Source: Swaminathania salitolerans (GTDB lineage Bacteria; Pseudomonadota; Alphaproteobacteria; Acetobacterales; Acetobacteraceae). From it: a DNA stretch of 64,000 nt. The stretch lies in the NCBI RefSeq assembly GCF_025994315.1, contig NZ_BAQE01000001.1. The stretch is one strand, 5' to 3'. This document shows positions 45,026 to 54,701 of the stretch, in pieces. The first letter of the stretch is position 1; every line of letters starts with the position of its first letter. The position numbers and the translations under genes are program-made. Under the pieces are notes generated by a model. That model saw only the letters and a list, made by a program, of their open reading frames with translations, did not search any database and was not told the DNA's origin.

Positions 45026-46780
45026 TCAGAAACCGGCAATCACGTTGAAATCGCAGAATATGCCCCGCGAGCCGGTGCTCGCAGCCCGGCGCAGGCGCCA
45101 TCCGGCGTCGAATGTCATGTTCAGATGACGGTTGACGCGGCTGTTGAGGTCGAGACCGACACTGGACAGGGTCACGACCCTGGGTCCGATCCCGGCTGGA
45201 TGAACCTGGGAATTATCGCCCCAGTCCCAGAAAGCGCCGAGCGTATTGGTGTCATCCAGAACGCCGAACCCGGCCCATTTCCCGAGAGAGAAGCCCGGCG
45301 CAGTGACCTCTTCGCTGAAGGTGACGCCCCGGCTCCCGAATGAGGTGTTGACGTAATACCCCCGGACGGTGCCGATCCCGCCGATCATCAGCTGTTCGCT
45401 GTAGAGCAGATTATGCGTTGCGCCCTGCCAGCTTGCCTTCGTGTTCGCTTTCAGCCCCCAGGGCAGGGAAATGACGCGGTTGAGCGAGAGCCGGTCATAG
45501 ACGTAGTTCGGCTTCGCATTCGGGAAGATCGTCTCGTACCAGCCCCGCTTGTTATAGGCGGAAATCCCGGGGGGACCGTATACGAGCTGGTTGTTGATCT
45601 CTGTCTTTCCCCAGGGGTCCTGCAACGACCCGATGAAACCCGATACGAACTGGTTGGTCTCCGCATTTGCGAGAATCAGGGGAACGGCAGCGGCGAACTG
45701 GTCGGAAATCGTCGATTTCCAGTCGAAGCCGGTCTGGAGCGTTCCATCGATCCCGAAATTCGGCCCGAATGCGATATGCGGAAGCATGTGCAGCCAGCGC
45801 AGCGAGGCCTGACCCGAAATACCCTTGTTGGAAAGAGGCTGATCCGCCACCGGATAGGAGACCGAATAGCTCCCGAAGAACAGGAGCGCATCGCGTGGGC
45901 CCAGAGGGATCTGCCAGCTCGCATTATGGTTGGTGAAGCGCCCCGAAACGCTGCGCTGGAGCTGATAGGTCAGGATATGGCCAAGATCGAACGCGTTGCC
46001 CCAGGACAGCCCCGCCGTCCAGTTCAGGCGGCCAAGCGTCGGATCGAGCTGGTTGTTGTAGGAGCCATAGACATAAAGCGGCAGTCGATCGGCGACCCTG
46101 AGATCCACATCCGTCTCCCCCGTTCTGCTTCCGGGCCGATAAACCATATCGACCGTCCTGAACGGATTGAGATTGACCCAGGCCAGATCGGTCTGGAGCC
46201 CGTCGAGCGAGAGGGTCTGCCCCGGCACAAGACCGCTCTGGTTCCGGATCGTGCGATCGGAAAACCAGCGATTGCCTGTCACGCGGATATGGCCGATCCG
46301 GTAATCGAGAACGGAGACGTGCAACACGCCGAGATGCACGCGCTGGGGCGGAATCGTGACCGTCACGAAAGCATGTCCGGCCTTGCGGTAAAAGCCTGCG
46401 ACACGATTGACGAGCGCCTGTACCCCGCCGAAATCCAGAGGTCGCCCGATGAAAGGCATCATGAGCCTCGTAAATTCCGCATCCTGCAGGAGCGGAAACC
46501 CTCCGGCACTGATCGCGGCATTCCCCTGCTGGGTCGCTGTCTGCCCGGGCGCCTCGAAAACCAGCGCGCGCAATTCCGGGAGAACCGGCCGTGTCGAGCG
46601 ACGGGCCACCGGGACCATGGCGCGTCCCTGCGCCGTCGGGGGGGAAAGATCGGGAGGGCTGGAAGACGGATCGGCCACGCTGCCGTACCATGGCGCACTT
46701 CTCTGCGCCATGGCGTCGAAGGCCCCTGCCGGAAGCAGAAGAAACGTCAGCAGCGCACACAGCCAGGGTGACCGGTTCAT
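45026..46780 (-). CDS. ShlB/FhaC/HecB-family outer-membrane transporter (TpsB)
   Basis: A 584-residue outer-membrane protein of two-partner secretion. A signal peptide (MNRSPWLCALLTFLLLPAGA) precedes POTRA-like segments (residues about 80-210, including GFYRKAGHAFVTVTIPPQ and RVTGNRWFSDRTIRNQSGL) and a 16-strand barrel. The motif MIGGIGTVRGYY is the conserved VRGY-type loop-6 motif, and the protein ends in Phe, as needed for barrel insertion. No large TpsA exoprotein lies next to it. Its 5' end overlaps the stop of a secreted partner gene by 4 nt. Confidence 0.9.
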   Translation of the reverse strand: MNRSPWLCALLTFLLLPAGAFDAMAQRSAPWYGSVADPSSSPPDLSPPTAQGRAMVPVARRSTRPVLPELRALVFEAPGQTATQQGNAAISAGGFPLLQDAEFTRLMMPFIGRPLDFGGVQALVNRVAGFYRKAGHAFVTVTIPPQRVHLGVLHVSVLDYRIGHIRVTGNRWFSDRTIRNQSGLVPGQTLSLDGLQTDLAWVNLNPFRTVDMVYRPGSRTGETDVDLRVADRLPLYVYGSYNNQLDPTLGRLNWTAGLSWGNAFDLGHILTYQLQRSVSGRFTNHNASWQIPLGPRDALLFFGSYSVSYPVADQPLSNKGISGQASLRWLHMLPHIAFGPNFGIDGTLQTGFDWKSTISDQFAAAVPLILANAETNQFVSGFIGSLQDPWGKTEINNQLVYGPPGISAYNKRGWYETIFPNAKPNYVYDRLSLNRVISLPWGLKANTKASWQGATHNLLYSEQLMIGGIGTVRGYYVNTSFGSRGVTFSEEVTAPGFSLGKWAGFGVLDDTNTLGAFWDWGDNSQVHPAGIGPRVVTLSSVGLDLNSRVNRHLNMTFDAGWRLRRAASTGSRGIFCDFNVIAGF

Positions 46781-47556
46781 CGCGCGTCGCCCGACGGTCC
46801 CGCTCCGGCGGTCTCGAGCCGAGGCTCGGCATGATCCGGCGTTTCGACCCCGAGCAGGACATCTCCATCGGGCAGGCGATGTGCCTCATTCGCCTGGCGC
46901 AGCCCCTCGCGATTCCCCGCAAGAGCGAAGACATTCCCGCCTGCCGAAGCCAGAGATGCCGCGGCATCGGCAATGAGCGCCTTTCTGCCCTTTCCCGTCG
47001 CCCGACAGGGCGCGGGCATGACGTAGACCCCGGACGGGCCGAAGGATGCATTGAGCGTTGCACGGTCGACGGACGGAGAAGCCGGAGAATGCGAGACGGG
47101 AAAACCGGTCACGCCGATCATGACCGCCTCATCCTTTCGCGTCCCGGTCCCGGCGCCCGGCACACCTTTCAGGGCGGGCTCTGCGGGGGCGCCGCCCGCG
47201 ACGAACTGACCCGATGCGACCGAACCGGGCGCCGGGCACCCTCCGGAGACAGGCTTTCCATCGGGGCCGATCAGCGTCCCGGCCGGCGTGACACGATAGA
47301 CCGCACCGTTGAGCTTGACCTGTTTCTTGACCGGAGAAGGACGATTGCCGACCACGCTGTCGAGCGTCGGGTTGGCCGAGGCGGAGGCACGGGCACCCGG
47401 GGCGAACCCTCCCATGGATGCTCCTCCCTGGGATGCACCACCCTGGGCGCTCTGGGCCAGCGCGGGAGATGAGCCCCATAACCCGACAGCGAGCAGGACC
47501 GGCGCAAGCAGGACCGGCGCAAGCCGGCTTGCAGGGAGGCCCGCCCTCCATGGCAT
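46777..47556 (-). CDS. Secreted protein coupled to the TpsB gene, unknown function
   Basis: A 259-residue protein from the ATG at 47554-47556, with a signal peptide (LAPVLLAPVLLAVGLWG, cleaved near SPALAQ) and a low-complexity Ser/Gly/Ala stretch after it. The mature part holds two cysteine-containing segments (GGCPAPGSV and MPAPCRATG) and ends LGVETPDHAEPRLETAG. No domain is recognised. Longer starts exist (ATG at 47601, GTG or TTG up to 47682), with no ribosome-binding site to decide. The stop overlaps the start of the TpsB gene, so a joint function in export or surface display is inferred. Confidence 0.65.
   Translation of the reverse strand: MPWRAGLPASRLAPVLLAPVLLAVGLWGSSPALAQSAQGGASQGGASMGGFAPGARASASANPTLDSVVGNRPSPVKKQVKLNGAVYRVTPAGTLIGPDGKPVSGGCPAPGSVASGQFVAGGAPAEPALKGVPGAGTGTRKDEAVMIGVTGFPVSHSPASPSVDRATLNASFGPSGVYVMPAPCRATGKGRKALIADAAASLASAGGNVFALAGNREGLRQANEAHRLPDGDVLLGVETPDHAEPRLETAGAGPSGDAR
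47493..47522 (-). repeat. 15-bp tandem repeat in a signal-peptide region
   Basis: Two perfect units GCAGGACCGGCGCAA (47493-47507 and 47508-47522), plus a partial third, encode LAPVL-LAPVL in the hydrophobic core of the signal peptide. The next 15-bp-spaced repeat in the same gene (around 47411-47455) encodes the SAQGG/ASQGG/ASMGG units. Confidence 0.85.
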
Positions 47557-47737
47557 ACGCGGTTCGGGGGCACATCCGGCACCAACGCCATGACGTGTCA
47601 TGAGAGGCAGAAAGAGGAGGACCGGCAGTACAGGGATCGTCTTCACCAATCCGTGATTGCTGATCCTGCCGAAGAATGTCAATCGGTAACGGGGTGGGAA
47701 ACCGTAAAAACGGCTCCCTCCCCAAATACAGACCGGA

Positions 47738-50575
47738 TCAGAAACTCACACCGGCCTGAAGAAACGCAAATCGCCCGACAATCAGGCTGCCATATTGATA
47801 GACATTGGTATTGGTCGAGGCGTCCATCACGAAAGGCGGCTTCTTGTCGAAAAGATTGCTGACGCCGGCCTGGAAGTTCCAGCGATCGAGCCTGTATCCA
47901 AGCGTGATATCATGGGTGAAGATACCGGGGGTCTTGTACTGCCCCCCGGTTTTCGGCGTGACATCGGTCACGCCGTTGTTCCACACCATGCCACCGATAT
48001 ACCGCATCATATAGGTGAAGCTGAAATCGTCATGCTGCCATGTCGCCTGCGTGTAATTGCTCACACGCGGCTGACCGCTATCTCCCTGATAGAACAGACG
48101 CCCCGTGTAATTGTACCATTCCCCGTTCGGGACGTTCTGTTGCAGGTAGCTGACGAGCTGCTGCATGTTGTTCGTGACGGTCAGACCGTCATGCGGCGTC
48201 AGGCGTATGTGATAATCGAGATCGAAATCGATACCGCTCGTGCGGATGCCGCCCAGATTCTGGAAGATGGCACTGACCGAGGTCAGTTGCTGCGAGGTGG
48301 AACGGGGCGCAATGGCATTGCATTGGCTCGTATCCGCACCCGTGTAGCATTTATCGAGAATATACTGGGTCCCCAGCGTCGAGATCGTGTTGTTCAGCGA
48401 ATAATGCCAGTAGGTCACGGAGGTCGAAAGACCAGGCACCCAGCGCGGCGTCACGACCGTGCCGATCGTATAGGTGCGTCCCGATTCGGGACGCAACGCC
48501 GCATTGCCGCCGGAAATCGTCGGAACCTGCCCGGTATTGGCGGGCACGAACGTCGCCGTATCGATCCCCGCTGCGGCGCAGCGGGCCTGCACAGCCGCAG
48601 CGCTGGCGCCGTAATTCGGAACACGGCTGCACGGATCATAAGCAGAGGGATAACCGAGATTCTGCCCCCGATAGAGCTCGTACACATTGGGCTGACGATA
48701 GGAGGTGCCGAGCGTCGCCCTGAAGCGTATGTCGCGCACGGGCGCCCAGTTGATCGAGACCTTCCAGTTCTTGGTGGAACCGAAGGTATTGTAATCCGAC
48801 CAGCGTCCCTGACCGTCGATCGTCAGATCCCTGGCGAGAAAGGCATGCTGCAGAAGCGGTATCTGCCCCTCCGCATAGACCTCGGTCACGTTGAATCCAC
48901 CCCCGCTATAGCTCGTCGCGTTGCCGGTGGAATCCCCGGCGATCACGACGGGGTCCGGCTTGTTGCTGAGCTGCTCGCTTCGATGCTCCATGCCGAAAGC
49001 GATACCCACGGGGCCGCCATGTTCGTAAGGCAGGGTGACGACATCGCTGTTATTGATGCGCAGATTGAAATCGCGCAGCTGATACACGGCGTGATCGTGC
49101 TGGGTGAAACGCCCATAGGCTGCGGCAGCCTGCGAATAGGGCGCGAGCGGATTTGAGAGGACACAGCCGGGCTGGCTCGTGCAGACGCCGGGATCGTAGA
49201 CGATCGCACTGCCGGGATCGGTCGGATCGAGCTGCCTTACACCCGTCATTTCCAGAAGATGACGATAATTCCCCATATTCTGAATATTGGCCGTGAACAG
49301 GCTCTGCCCGTAGGTCATGGAGGCATCGTATTCCCAGCCGCGCCAGATCTCGCCCTTGGCCCCGCCGATCACCGTCCAGGTATCGGTCGCGTAATCCGAC
49401 TTGCGCGGCCCCATATCGCTTATACGCCGCGAAATGACCGCGTCCTTGCCCCAGATATTATAAGGGCTGCCTGCCGGAAGCGTCCATGACGAGAGCAGGG
49501 GTGACGGCTTGATACCGCCAGAGACAGGAGATGCGGCCATCTGACGGGCCGTCGTCGTGTGGCTGTAACGCACGGTGGCATAGGGCTTGAAATGCCGGTC
49601 CACATCGTAATGCGCATCGCCGGACAGGGCCGAATTCTGGTTATAGTTCTGTACCATGGTATCGCGCGCGAAATTGTAGCGATCCGCATTGGTATAACGA
49701 TGAAAGGTCCCGTCACCATTGGGCACCAGACTGACCCCGGTATCGGGATTGGTAACGCGTCCGGCGGGAATGATCGACGATCCGTAGACGGGCGTTCCGG
49801 TCACCGGGTTGCTCTGCTGCGGATTGGCCGCCCAGGCGCGATCCTGGCTCATGATGCCACCGGAGGTGTTGTACTGCCCGAACAGGGTGACATTGCCCCG
49901 ACCGTGATCGAAATTGAAGCCTTTCATGGCCGAGAGCAGGCCAGTCTTCGCATCGCCATATTGCGAGATCCCGCCGCGCATGGTGATGCTGGCCTTCGTC
50001 ACATCGTGACGCAGCTTGATGTTGAGCACGCCCGAAACGGCATCGGCGCCGTAGAGCTCGGAGCCGCCATCCTTGAGCATCTCGACACTCGCGATCTGCT
50101 CGATGGGGATCGTGTTCAGATCGACGCAGGCAGATGACGCATTGATGGCAGTGCGCTTGCCATCGATCAGGACGAGAACCCGCTTCTGTCCGAGATTGCG
50201 GATATCGGTGCAGCTCACGCCGCTCCCGCCATTGGTCACCTGATTGGTGGTGCCGGACGACCCGACGGAGGGGAGACGCTGCAGATAGTCCCCAAGAGAA
50301 ATGGCCGATGTCTGCTGTATCTGCCTGGCCGTGATGATCTGGACCGGATTGGCGGATGCATTGTTCGACGTCCGCAGATACGACCCCGTCACGACGATCG
50401 TCTCGGCTTTCTTCCTGCCGGTCTCGCTCTGCCTTGCGGGAGCCTTCCGCCCGGCCGGATGGGCATCCGAGGGTATGCTTCGGGATACAGGGGCCGCATG
50501 CGCCGGATGGAGGAGCCCCATCCCGGCAATTGCGGTGAACGATAAAAGGGCTGCCCTGCGCAGTCTGGATGCCAT
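47738..50575 (-). CDS. TonB-dependent outer-membrane receptor
   Basis: A 945-residue receptor. A signal peptide ends near HPAHAAP, a TonB box ETIVVTGSYLR follows, and then a plug domain with RVLVLIDGKRTAI and IASVEMLKDGGSELYGADAVSGVLNI, a barrel of about 22 strands, and a C-terminal Phe (RFAFLQAGVSF). Such receptors take up siderophores, heme, vitamin B12 or carbohydrates using energy from TonB. The substrate is not deducible and no transport operon is adjacent. Upstream DNA is AT-rich. I see no convincing Fur box there. Confidence 0.92.
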   Translation of the reverse strand: MASRLRRAALLSFTAIAGMGLLHPAHAAPVSRSIPSDAHPAGRKAPARQSETGRKKAETIVVTGSYLRTSNNASANPVQIITARQIQQTSAISLGDYLQRLPSVGSSGTTNQVTNGGSGVSCTDIRNLGQKRVLVLIDGKRTAINASSACVDLNTIPIEQIASVEMLKDGGSELYGADAVSGVLNIKLRHDVTKASITMRGGISQYGDAKTGLLSAMKGFNFDHGRGNVTLFGQYNTSGGIMSQDRAWAANPQQSNPVTGTPVYGSSIIPAGRVTNPDTGVSLVPNGDGTFHRYTNADRYNFARDTMVQNYNQNSALSGDAHYDVDRHFKPYATVRYSHTTTARQMAASPVSGGIKPSPLLSSWTLPAGSPYNIWGKDAVISRRISDMGPRKSDYATDTWTVIGGAKGEIWRGWEYDASMTYGQSLFTANIQNMGNYRHLLEMTGVRQLDPTDPGSAIVYDPGVCTSQPGCVLSNPLAPYSQAAAAYGRFTQHDHAVYQLRDFNLRINNSDVVTLPYEHGGPVGIAFGMEHRSEQLSNKPDPVVIAGDSTGNATSYSGGGFNVTEVYAEGQIPLLQHAFLARDLTIDGQGRWSDYNTFGSTKNWKVSINWAPVRDIRFRATLGTSYRQPNVYELYRGQNLGYPSAYDPCSRVPNYGASAAAVQARCAAAGIDTATFVPANTGQVPTISGGNAALRPESGRTYTIGTVVTPRWVPGLSTSVTYWHYSLNNTISTLGTQYILDKCYTGADTSQCNAIAPRSTSQQLTSVSAIFQNLGGIRTSGIDFDLDYHIRLTPHDGLTVTNNMQQLVSYLQQNVPNGEWYNYTGRLFYQGDSGQPRVSNYTQATWQHDDFSFTYMMRYIGGMVWNNGVTDVTPKTGGQYKTPGIFTHDITLGYRLDRWNFQAGVSNLFDKKPPFVMDASTNTNVYQYGSLIVGRFAFLQAGVSF

Positions 50576-50766
50576 CGTCGGAATGCTCCGTTACGTTCTC
50601 TCGTTGATCGGAACGTAACGGTTACATAATGATGACAGAACGACATCTGACATACCGTGTCGGATTCGTATCGTTCTATGTATTCTTTACCAATCGGTTG
50701 TTTTTCCCGAATACTCGCGCGAAAACCTGACCAGATCGTTACTTTCCTGTTGCAAACAGGACACGA

Positions 50767-51750
50767 TCAGCCCGGTGCGCTGCCACGCTCTTCCTGACCG
50801 GCCTCCGGGTCCGATCCCTCGACCAGCCGGTTTGCGAGATCGCCGCCGGATTGCCCGACCAGACCGCGCGCGTAATCCTGCGCCGAGAAGGGACGCAGAT
50901 CCTCCACCTGCTCACCGACCCCGACCAGATGCACGGGAAGCTTGAAGGCGTCGGCCAGAGCGACCACGATCCCGCCGCGGGCCGAACCGTCGAGCTTGGT
51001 CACGATCAGGCCCGTCACATTCACCAGCTCGCGGAAGACCCGGACCTGCTCCATGGCATTCTGGCCGGTCGTTGCGTCGAGAACGAGCAATACGGAATGC
51101 GGCGCGGTCTCGTCGAATTTCCGCATTACACGGATGATCTTTGCGAGCTCCTCCATGAGCGCGCCCTTGTTGTGCAGACGCCCCGCGGTATCGACGAAGA
51201 GAAGATCCGTTCCCGCCTCACGCGCCCGTTTGATACCCTCGAATGCCAGCCCCGCGGCGTCACCACCCGGCTTGCCTGCGATCACGGGCGCGCCCGTGCG
51301 CTCTCCCCAGACCTGGAGCTGCTCCACGGCTGCCGCGCGGAATGTATCGCCAGCCACCATCATGACCGAACGCCCCTGATCGCGGAACCATTTCGCCATC
51401 TTGCCGATCGTCGTGGTCTTGCCCACGCCGTTGACGCCGACCACGAGCACGACATGGGGCTTGTGCTCCGGCTTCAGCTCGAACGGAACGGCAACCGGGG
51501 AGAGCACATGCGCGATCTCCGCGGCGAGCGCCTCCTGGATCTCCTCGGTGGTGACATTGCGACCGAAGCGCGAGCTCCTGAATCCGTCGATCACCCGCCC
51601 GGCCACGGCCGGACCGAGATCGGCCGCGATCAGCTCGTCCTCCAGCTCCTCGAGCGCGGTTTCATCGAGATAACGATGGGTCAGGGCCGCGTTCAGCTTC
51701 TGCGTGGAACGCGTCAGCCCCTGTTTGAGACGTGAGAAAAATCCAGCCAT
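50767..51750 (-). CDS. ftsY: Signal recognition particle receptor FtsY
   Basis: A 327-residue SRP GTPase that docks ribosome-SRP complexes at the inner membrane. The NG domain shows GVNGVGKTTTIGKMA (P-loop), DTAGRLHNKGALMEEL (G3) and TKLDGSARGG (G4 and G5 region). The acidic A domain of E. coli FtsY is nearly absent, as is usual in alphaproteobacteria. The gene follows mtaB by 1 nt and is the last of a dapF-mtaB-ftsY block. Confidence 0.96.
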   Translation of the reverse strand: MAGFFSRLKQGLTRSTQKLNAALTHRYLDETALEELEDELIAADLGPAVAGRVIDGFRSSRFGRNVTTEEIQEALAAEIAHVLSPVAVPFELKPEHKPHVVLVVGVNGVGKTTTIGKMAKWFRDQGRSVMMVAGDTFRAAAVEQLQVWGERTGAPVIAGKPGGDAAGLAFEGIKRAREAGTDLLFVDTAGRLHNKGALMEELAKIIRVMRKFDETAPHSVLLVLDATTGQNAMEQVRVFRELVNVTGLIVTKLDGSARGGIVVALADAFKLPVHLVGVGEQVEDLRPFSAQDYARGLVGQSGGDLANRLVEGSDPEAGQEERGSAPG

Positions 51751-51751
51751 G

Positions 51752-52996
51752 TCATCTGATCTCCGCTACCAGGCCGGTCTCGTCAAGGTCGTGCGCCACA
51801 AGACGATAACGTCTCCCGCGCTCTGCCCGTCCGCCCTGGAGCCGGACAGGCACGAAATGGGCCGAATGTCCTTTTTCCGGCCCTTCCATCAGAACGTCGA
51901 TGGGCCTGCCGACCATACCGCGCCAATAGGCGCGGCGATTGACGTCTCCCGCCTCGCGCAGGGCGCGGGCACGGTCCTGACGCCGGGCATTGGGCACGAC
52001 CGGCATCCGCGCGGCCGGCGTGCCGGGACGCTCGCTATAGGGAAAGACATGAAGATAGGGCAGTTCGTGCCGACGCACGAAATCCAGCGTCTCCCGGGCC
52101 TGTGCGTCGGTTTCTGTCGGGAAACCGGCGATCAGATCGGCGCCGAATGCGATATCCGGACGGAGCGCGCGCGCGCGGACGATGAGCGCCTCGACATCCT
52201 CCACCGAATGACGGCGCTTCATGCGTTTGAGCACCATGTTGCTGGCGGCCTGCAGGGAGAGATGCAGATGCGGCAGGAAACGGGGCTCATTGGCGAGAAG
52301 CCACCAGAGATCGTCATCCACGCAGGCCGGATCGAGCGAGGAGAGGCGCAGACGCGGCAGATCGGGCACCGCCGAGAGCAGTTTCCGGCACAGATGACCG
52401 AGGGAGGGCGTACCCTCGATATCCCGCCCCCATGACGCGATATCGACACCGGTCAGGACGATTTCCTGATGACCGCTCTCGACCAGGCTCCTGGCCCGCT
52501 CCACCACCAGGGCGCCTGGAACCGAGCGGGACGGCCCCCGGCCATAGGGGATGATGCAGAACGTGCAGCGATGATCGCAGCCCTGCTGGACCTGAAGCAG
52601 CGCGCGCGTATGTCCGCCCGTCTCGATGACGGGGGCCGCCGGAGCCGGAGCGGTCGTCATCACATCGGCCACCGACAGGCGCGAGGCGAGCGCGGCTTCG
52701 GTCCAGCTCGACGCCTCGAGCTTTTCGGCATTGCCGACGACCCGGGCCACACCGGGAAGGGTTTCCCAGCGCTCCGGAGCGATCTGGGCTGCGCAGCCCG
52801 TCACCACGATACGGGCTCCGGGCTGCTCGCGATGCGTGCGGCGTATGGCTTGCCGGGCCTGCCTCTCCGCTGCGGTCGTGACGGCGCAGCTATTGACCAC
52901 CACGACATCGTCGAGATGACCGGTCAGCGCCTCCATACGCTCGCTCTCATGCAGGTTGAGGCGGCAGCCGAAGGTCAGAACCCTGGCCCCGCTCAC
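51752..52996 (-). CDS. mtaB: tRNA t6A37 methylthiotransferase
   Basis: A 414-residue radical-SAM methylthiotransferase that converts t6A37 of tRNAs to ms2t6A37. The N-terminal UPF0004 domain carries three cysteines (FGCRLN, VNSCAV, VTGCAAQ). The SAM cluster motif is CDHRCTFC, preceded by LQVQQG. A TRAM-like C-terminus is present (residues about 350-414). The start overlaps the dapF stop region by 4 nt. Confidence 0.93.
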   Translation of the reverse strand: MSGARVLTFGCRLNLHESERMEALTGHLDDVVVVNSCAVTTAAERQARQAIRRTHREQPGARIVVTGCAAQIAPERWETLPGVARVVGNAEKLEASSWTEAALASRLSVADVMTTAPAPAAPVIETGGHTRALLQVQQGCDHRCTFCIIPYGRGPSRSVPGALVVERARSLVESGHQEIVLTGVDIASWGRDIEGTPSLGHLCRKLLSAVPDLPRLRLSSLDPACVDDDLWWLLANEPRFLPHLHLSLQAASNMVLKRMKRRHSVEDVEALIVRARALRPDIAFGADLIAGFPTETDAQARETLDFVRRHELPYLHVFPYSERPGTPAARMPVVPNARRQDRARALREAGDVNRRAYWRGMVGRPIDVLMEGPEKGHSAHFVPVRLQGGRAERGRRYRLVAHDLDETGLVAEIR

Positions 52997-53817
52997 GAAG
53001 CGGCCCGGTCGTCATCGATCCCGTTCAGGGCGTCCCGGGACAGCACCCCCTCGAAGACATGGGTTGCGGCACCGATCATGAGCACATGATCATCGGCCTC
53101 GCGCCACGCGATGGTGAGACTGCCGCCATCCATGAGAACCTCGCAGCGCCGATCGAGCAGACCCCGCCGCACTCCGTTGACGACAGCGGCGCAGGCTCCG
53201 GAACCGCAGGCCAGGGTCAGACCGGCCCCGCGCTCCCAGACGCGCAGTCTGATGGACCGGCGATCGAGAATGTCCACACAACCGATATTGGCCCGCTCCG
53301 GAAAGAGCGGATCGCGCTCGAGCGCGGCGCCGTCACGCCCGGCCCGCTCCAGACCGTCGAAAAAGGTCGCATGGGGATTTCCCATGGAACAGGCAGCGGG
53401 AGCACCCGGCAGAGGGAGGGAGGAGCTGTCCATTTCACAGGCGAGCGGGATGGATTTCCAGTCGAAGGCAGGACGACCCATATCGATCCCGATCTCGCCC
53501 GATTCCGTGCGGAAACTGGGGAGCAGCCCGCCCCGGGTGCGAAGCACCGGTGCCCCGCCGAGCAGCGCTGCGACGCAGCGGGAGGCATTGCCGCAGGCCC
53601 CCGCCTCGGACCCGTCGGGATTGAAGAAGCGCACGCCGACATCGCCCCCTCCCTCTTCCGGCGCGTCGAGGAGGACGAGCTGGTCGCAACCGACACCGAA
53701 GCGGCGGTCGCAGAGCCTTGACACATTATGTATCGATGCCTGGAAGTCCTGACTGCGCCTGTCGATCACGACAAAATCGTTGCCCAGACCCTGCATCTTG
53801 TGAAACCGGATAGTCAT
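52993..53817 (-). CDS. dapF: Diaminopimelate epimerase
   Basis: A 274-residue enzyme that converts LL- to meso-diaminopimelate for lysine and peptidoglycan synthesis. The start MTIRFHKMQGLGNDFVVID and the two active-site cysteine motifs AGACGNASRC and ACGSGACA are intact. The frame is open upstream for 260 codons without similarity. The ATG at 53815-53817 fits the family. dapF-mtaB-ftsY is a common alphaproteobacterial order. Confidence 0.96.
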   Translation of the reverse strand: MTIRFHKMQGLGNDFVVIDRRSQDFQASIHNVSRLCDRRFGVGCDQLVLLDAPEEGGGDVGVRFFNPDGSEAGACGNASRCVAALLGGAPVLRTRGGLLPSFRTESGEIGIDMGRPAFDWKSIPLACEMDSSSLPLPGAPAACSMGNPHATFFDGLERAGRDGAALERDPLFPERANIGCVDILDRRSIRLRVWERGAGLTLACGSGACAAVVNGVRRGLLDRRCEVLMDGGSLTIAWREADDHVLMIGAATHVFEGVLSRDALNGIDDDRAAS

Positions 53818-53928
53818 TCGCGCACTTATAGACCGTCCGGCATTGTCCGGCACGGGAAACCTGCCGTGTTTCCCGGTGATTTTTTCTGCCGATGCGCCGC
53901 ATGGTTGGGGCGCTGGAATTCGAGACCG

Positions 53929-54555
53929 ATGTTCATTGCGCCTTATGACAGCCCTGCGACCGCCCCTCATATCCGCCTCGTCTGGTCGTGTCTTTCGTTG
54001 AGTCGCGCTGAGATCGGAACCTGTCTTGCGAAACTGCCACCCGGGAGCGCCTTGCTGGTCGATCCGGAAGACAGCGCATGGATCCGGGCCGAAGCACCGG
54101 ACCAGAATCTCCTTCGGCTGGGCGGCGGTGGCGTCGAACGTCTCCGTCAGGATGGGACCGTGGCGGAAACCATGGCCCTGTTCGAGAACTGCCTGCCATC
54201 GCAGATCGTCGATCATCCCCCGCGCTCGACGGTCGCTCTCGATATCGTTCTCGAGGACACCACCGAGGCGGCATGGGAAGCGGCCGAGATCCTGATCGCG
54301 CAGGGATTGCCCTCGACGGTCGCGGCATCCGCCCTGATCGGCAACGCGGCCGAAATCGCGCAACGGCTCGAAGGGTATCGCGCACTCGGGCTTCGCGACG
54401 TCATCCTGACGGCGCCATCTTCCCGTGCGCCCTACGATGCGGTGGTAACGGAGCTGCTGCCCCTGCTTCGACGCAGCCTCGGCGCAACCGACCGCACCGC
54501 CCGGATCGCCGGGATTTCCAACGGTCCGTTCGAATGGCATGGCGCCGCCCTCTAG
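53929..54555 (+). CDS. Short LLM-like (SsuD-type) protein, possibly a remnant
   Basis: A 208-residue protein whose C-terminal half, STVALDIVLEDTTEAAWEAA followed by ASALIGNAAEIAQRLEGYRALGL, resembles the last part of luciferase-like flavin monooxygenases such as alkanesulfonate monooxygenase. The N-terminal half is hard to place and is much shorter than the family, which usually has about 350-380 residues. It may be a domain-sized relative or a truncated gene that still keeps its frame. It is divergent from dapF. ATG at 53929; the upstream in-frame extension is unlikely. Confidence 0.45.
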   Translation: MFIAPYDSPATAPHIRLVWSCLSLSRAEIGTCLAKLPPGSALLVDPEDSAWIRAEAPDQNLLRLGGGGVERLRQDGTVAETMALFENCLPSQIVDHPPRSTVALDIVLEDTTEAAWEAAEILIAQGLPSTVAASALIGNAAEIAQRLEGYRALGLRDVILTAPSSRAPYDAVVTELLPLLRRSLGATDRTARIAGISNGPFEWHGAAL

Positions 54556-54701
54556 ATCCCGTCCGCCCCCTGCGCGTTCTCTTTCCGTCCCCGCATCCAT
54601 GGGGGGCCTGATATCGGAGGCGCGCCGGGAGAAGGGTTGACGCGCGTCCGGAGGGGCTGCATCCCTCCCCTCACCGTGCCCAGACAGACAGGACAGGTTC
54701 G

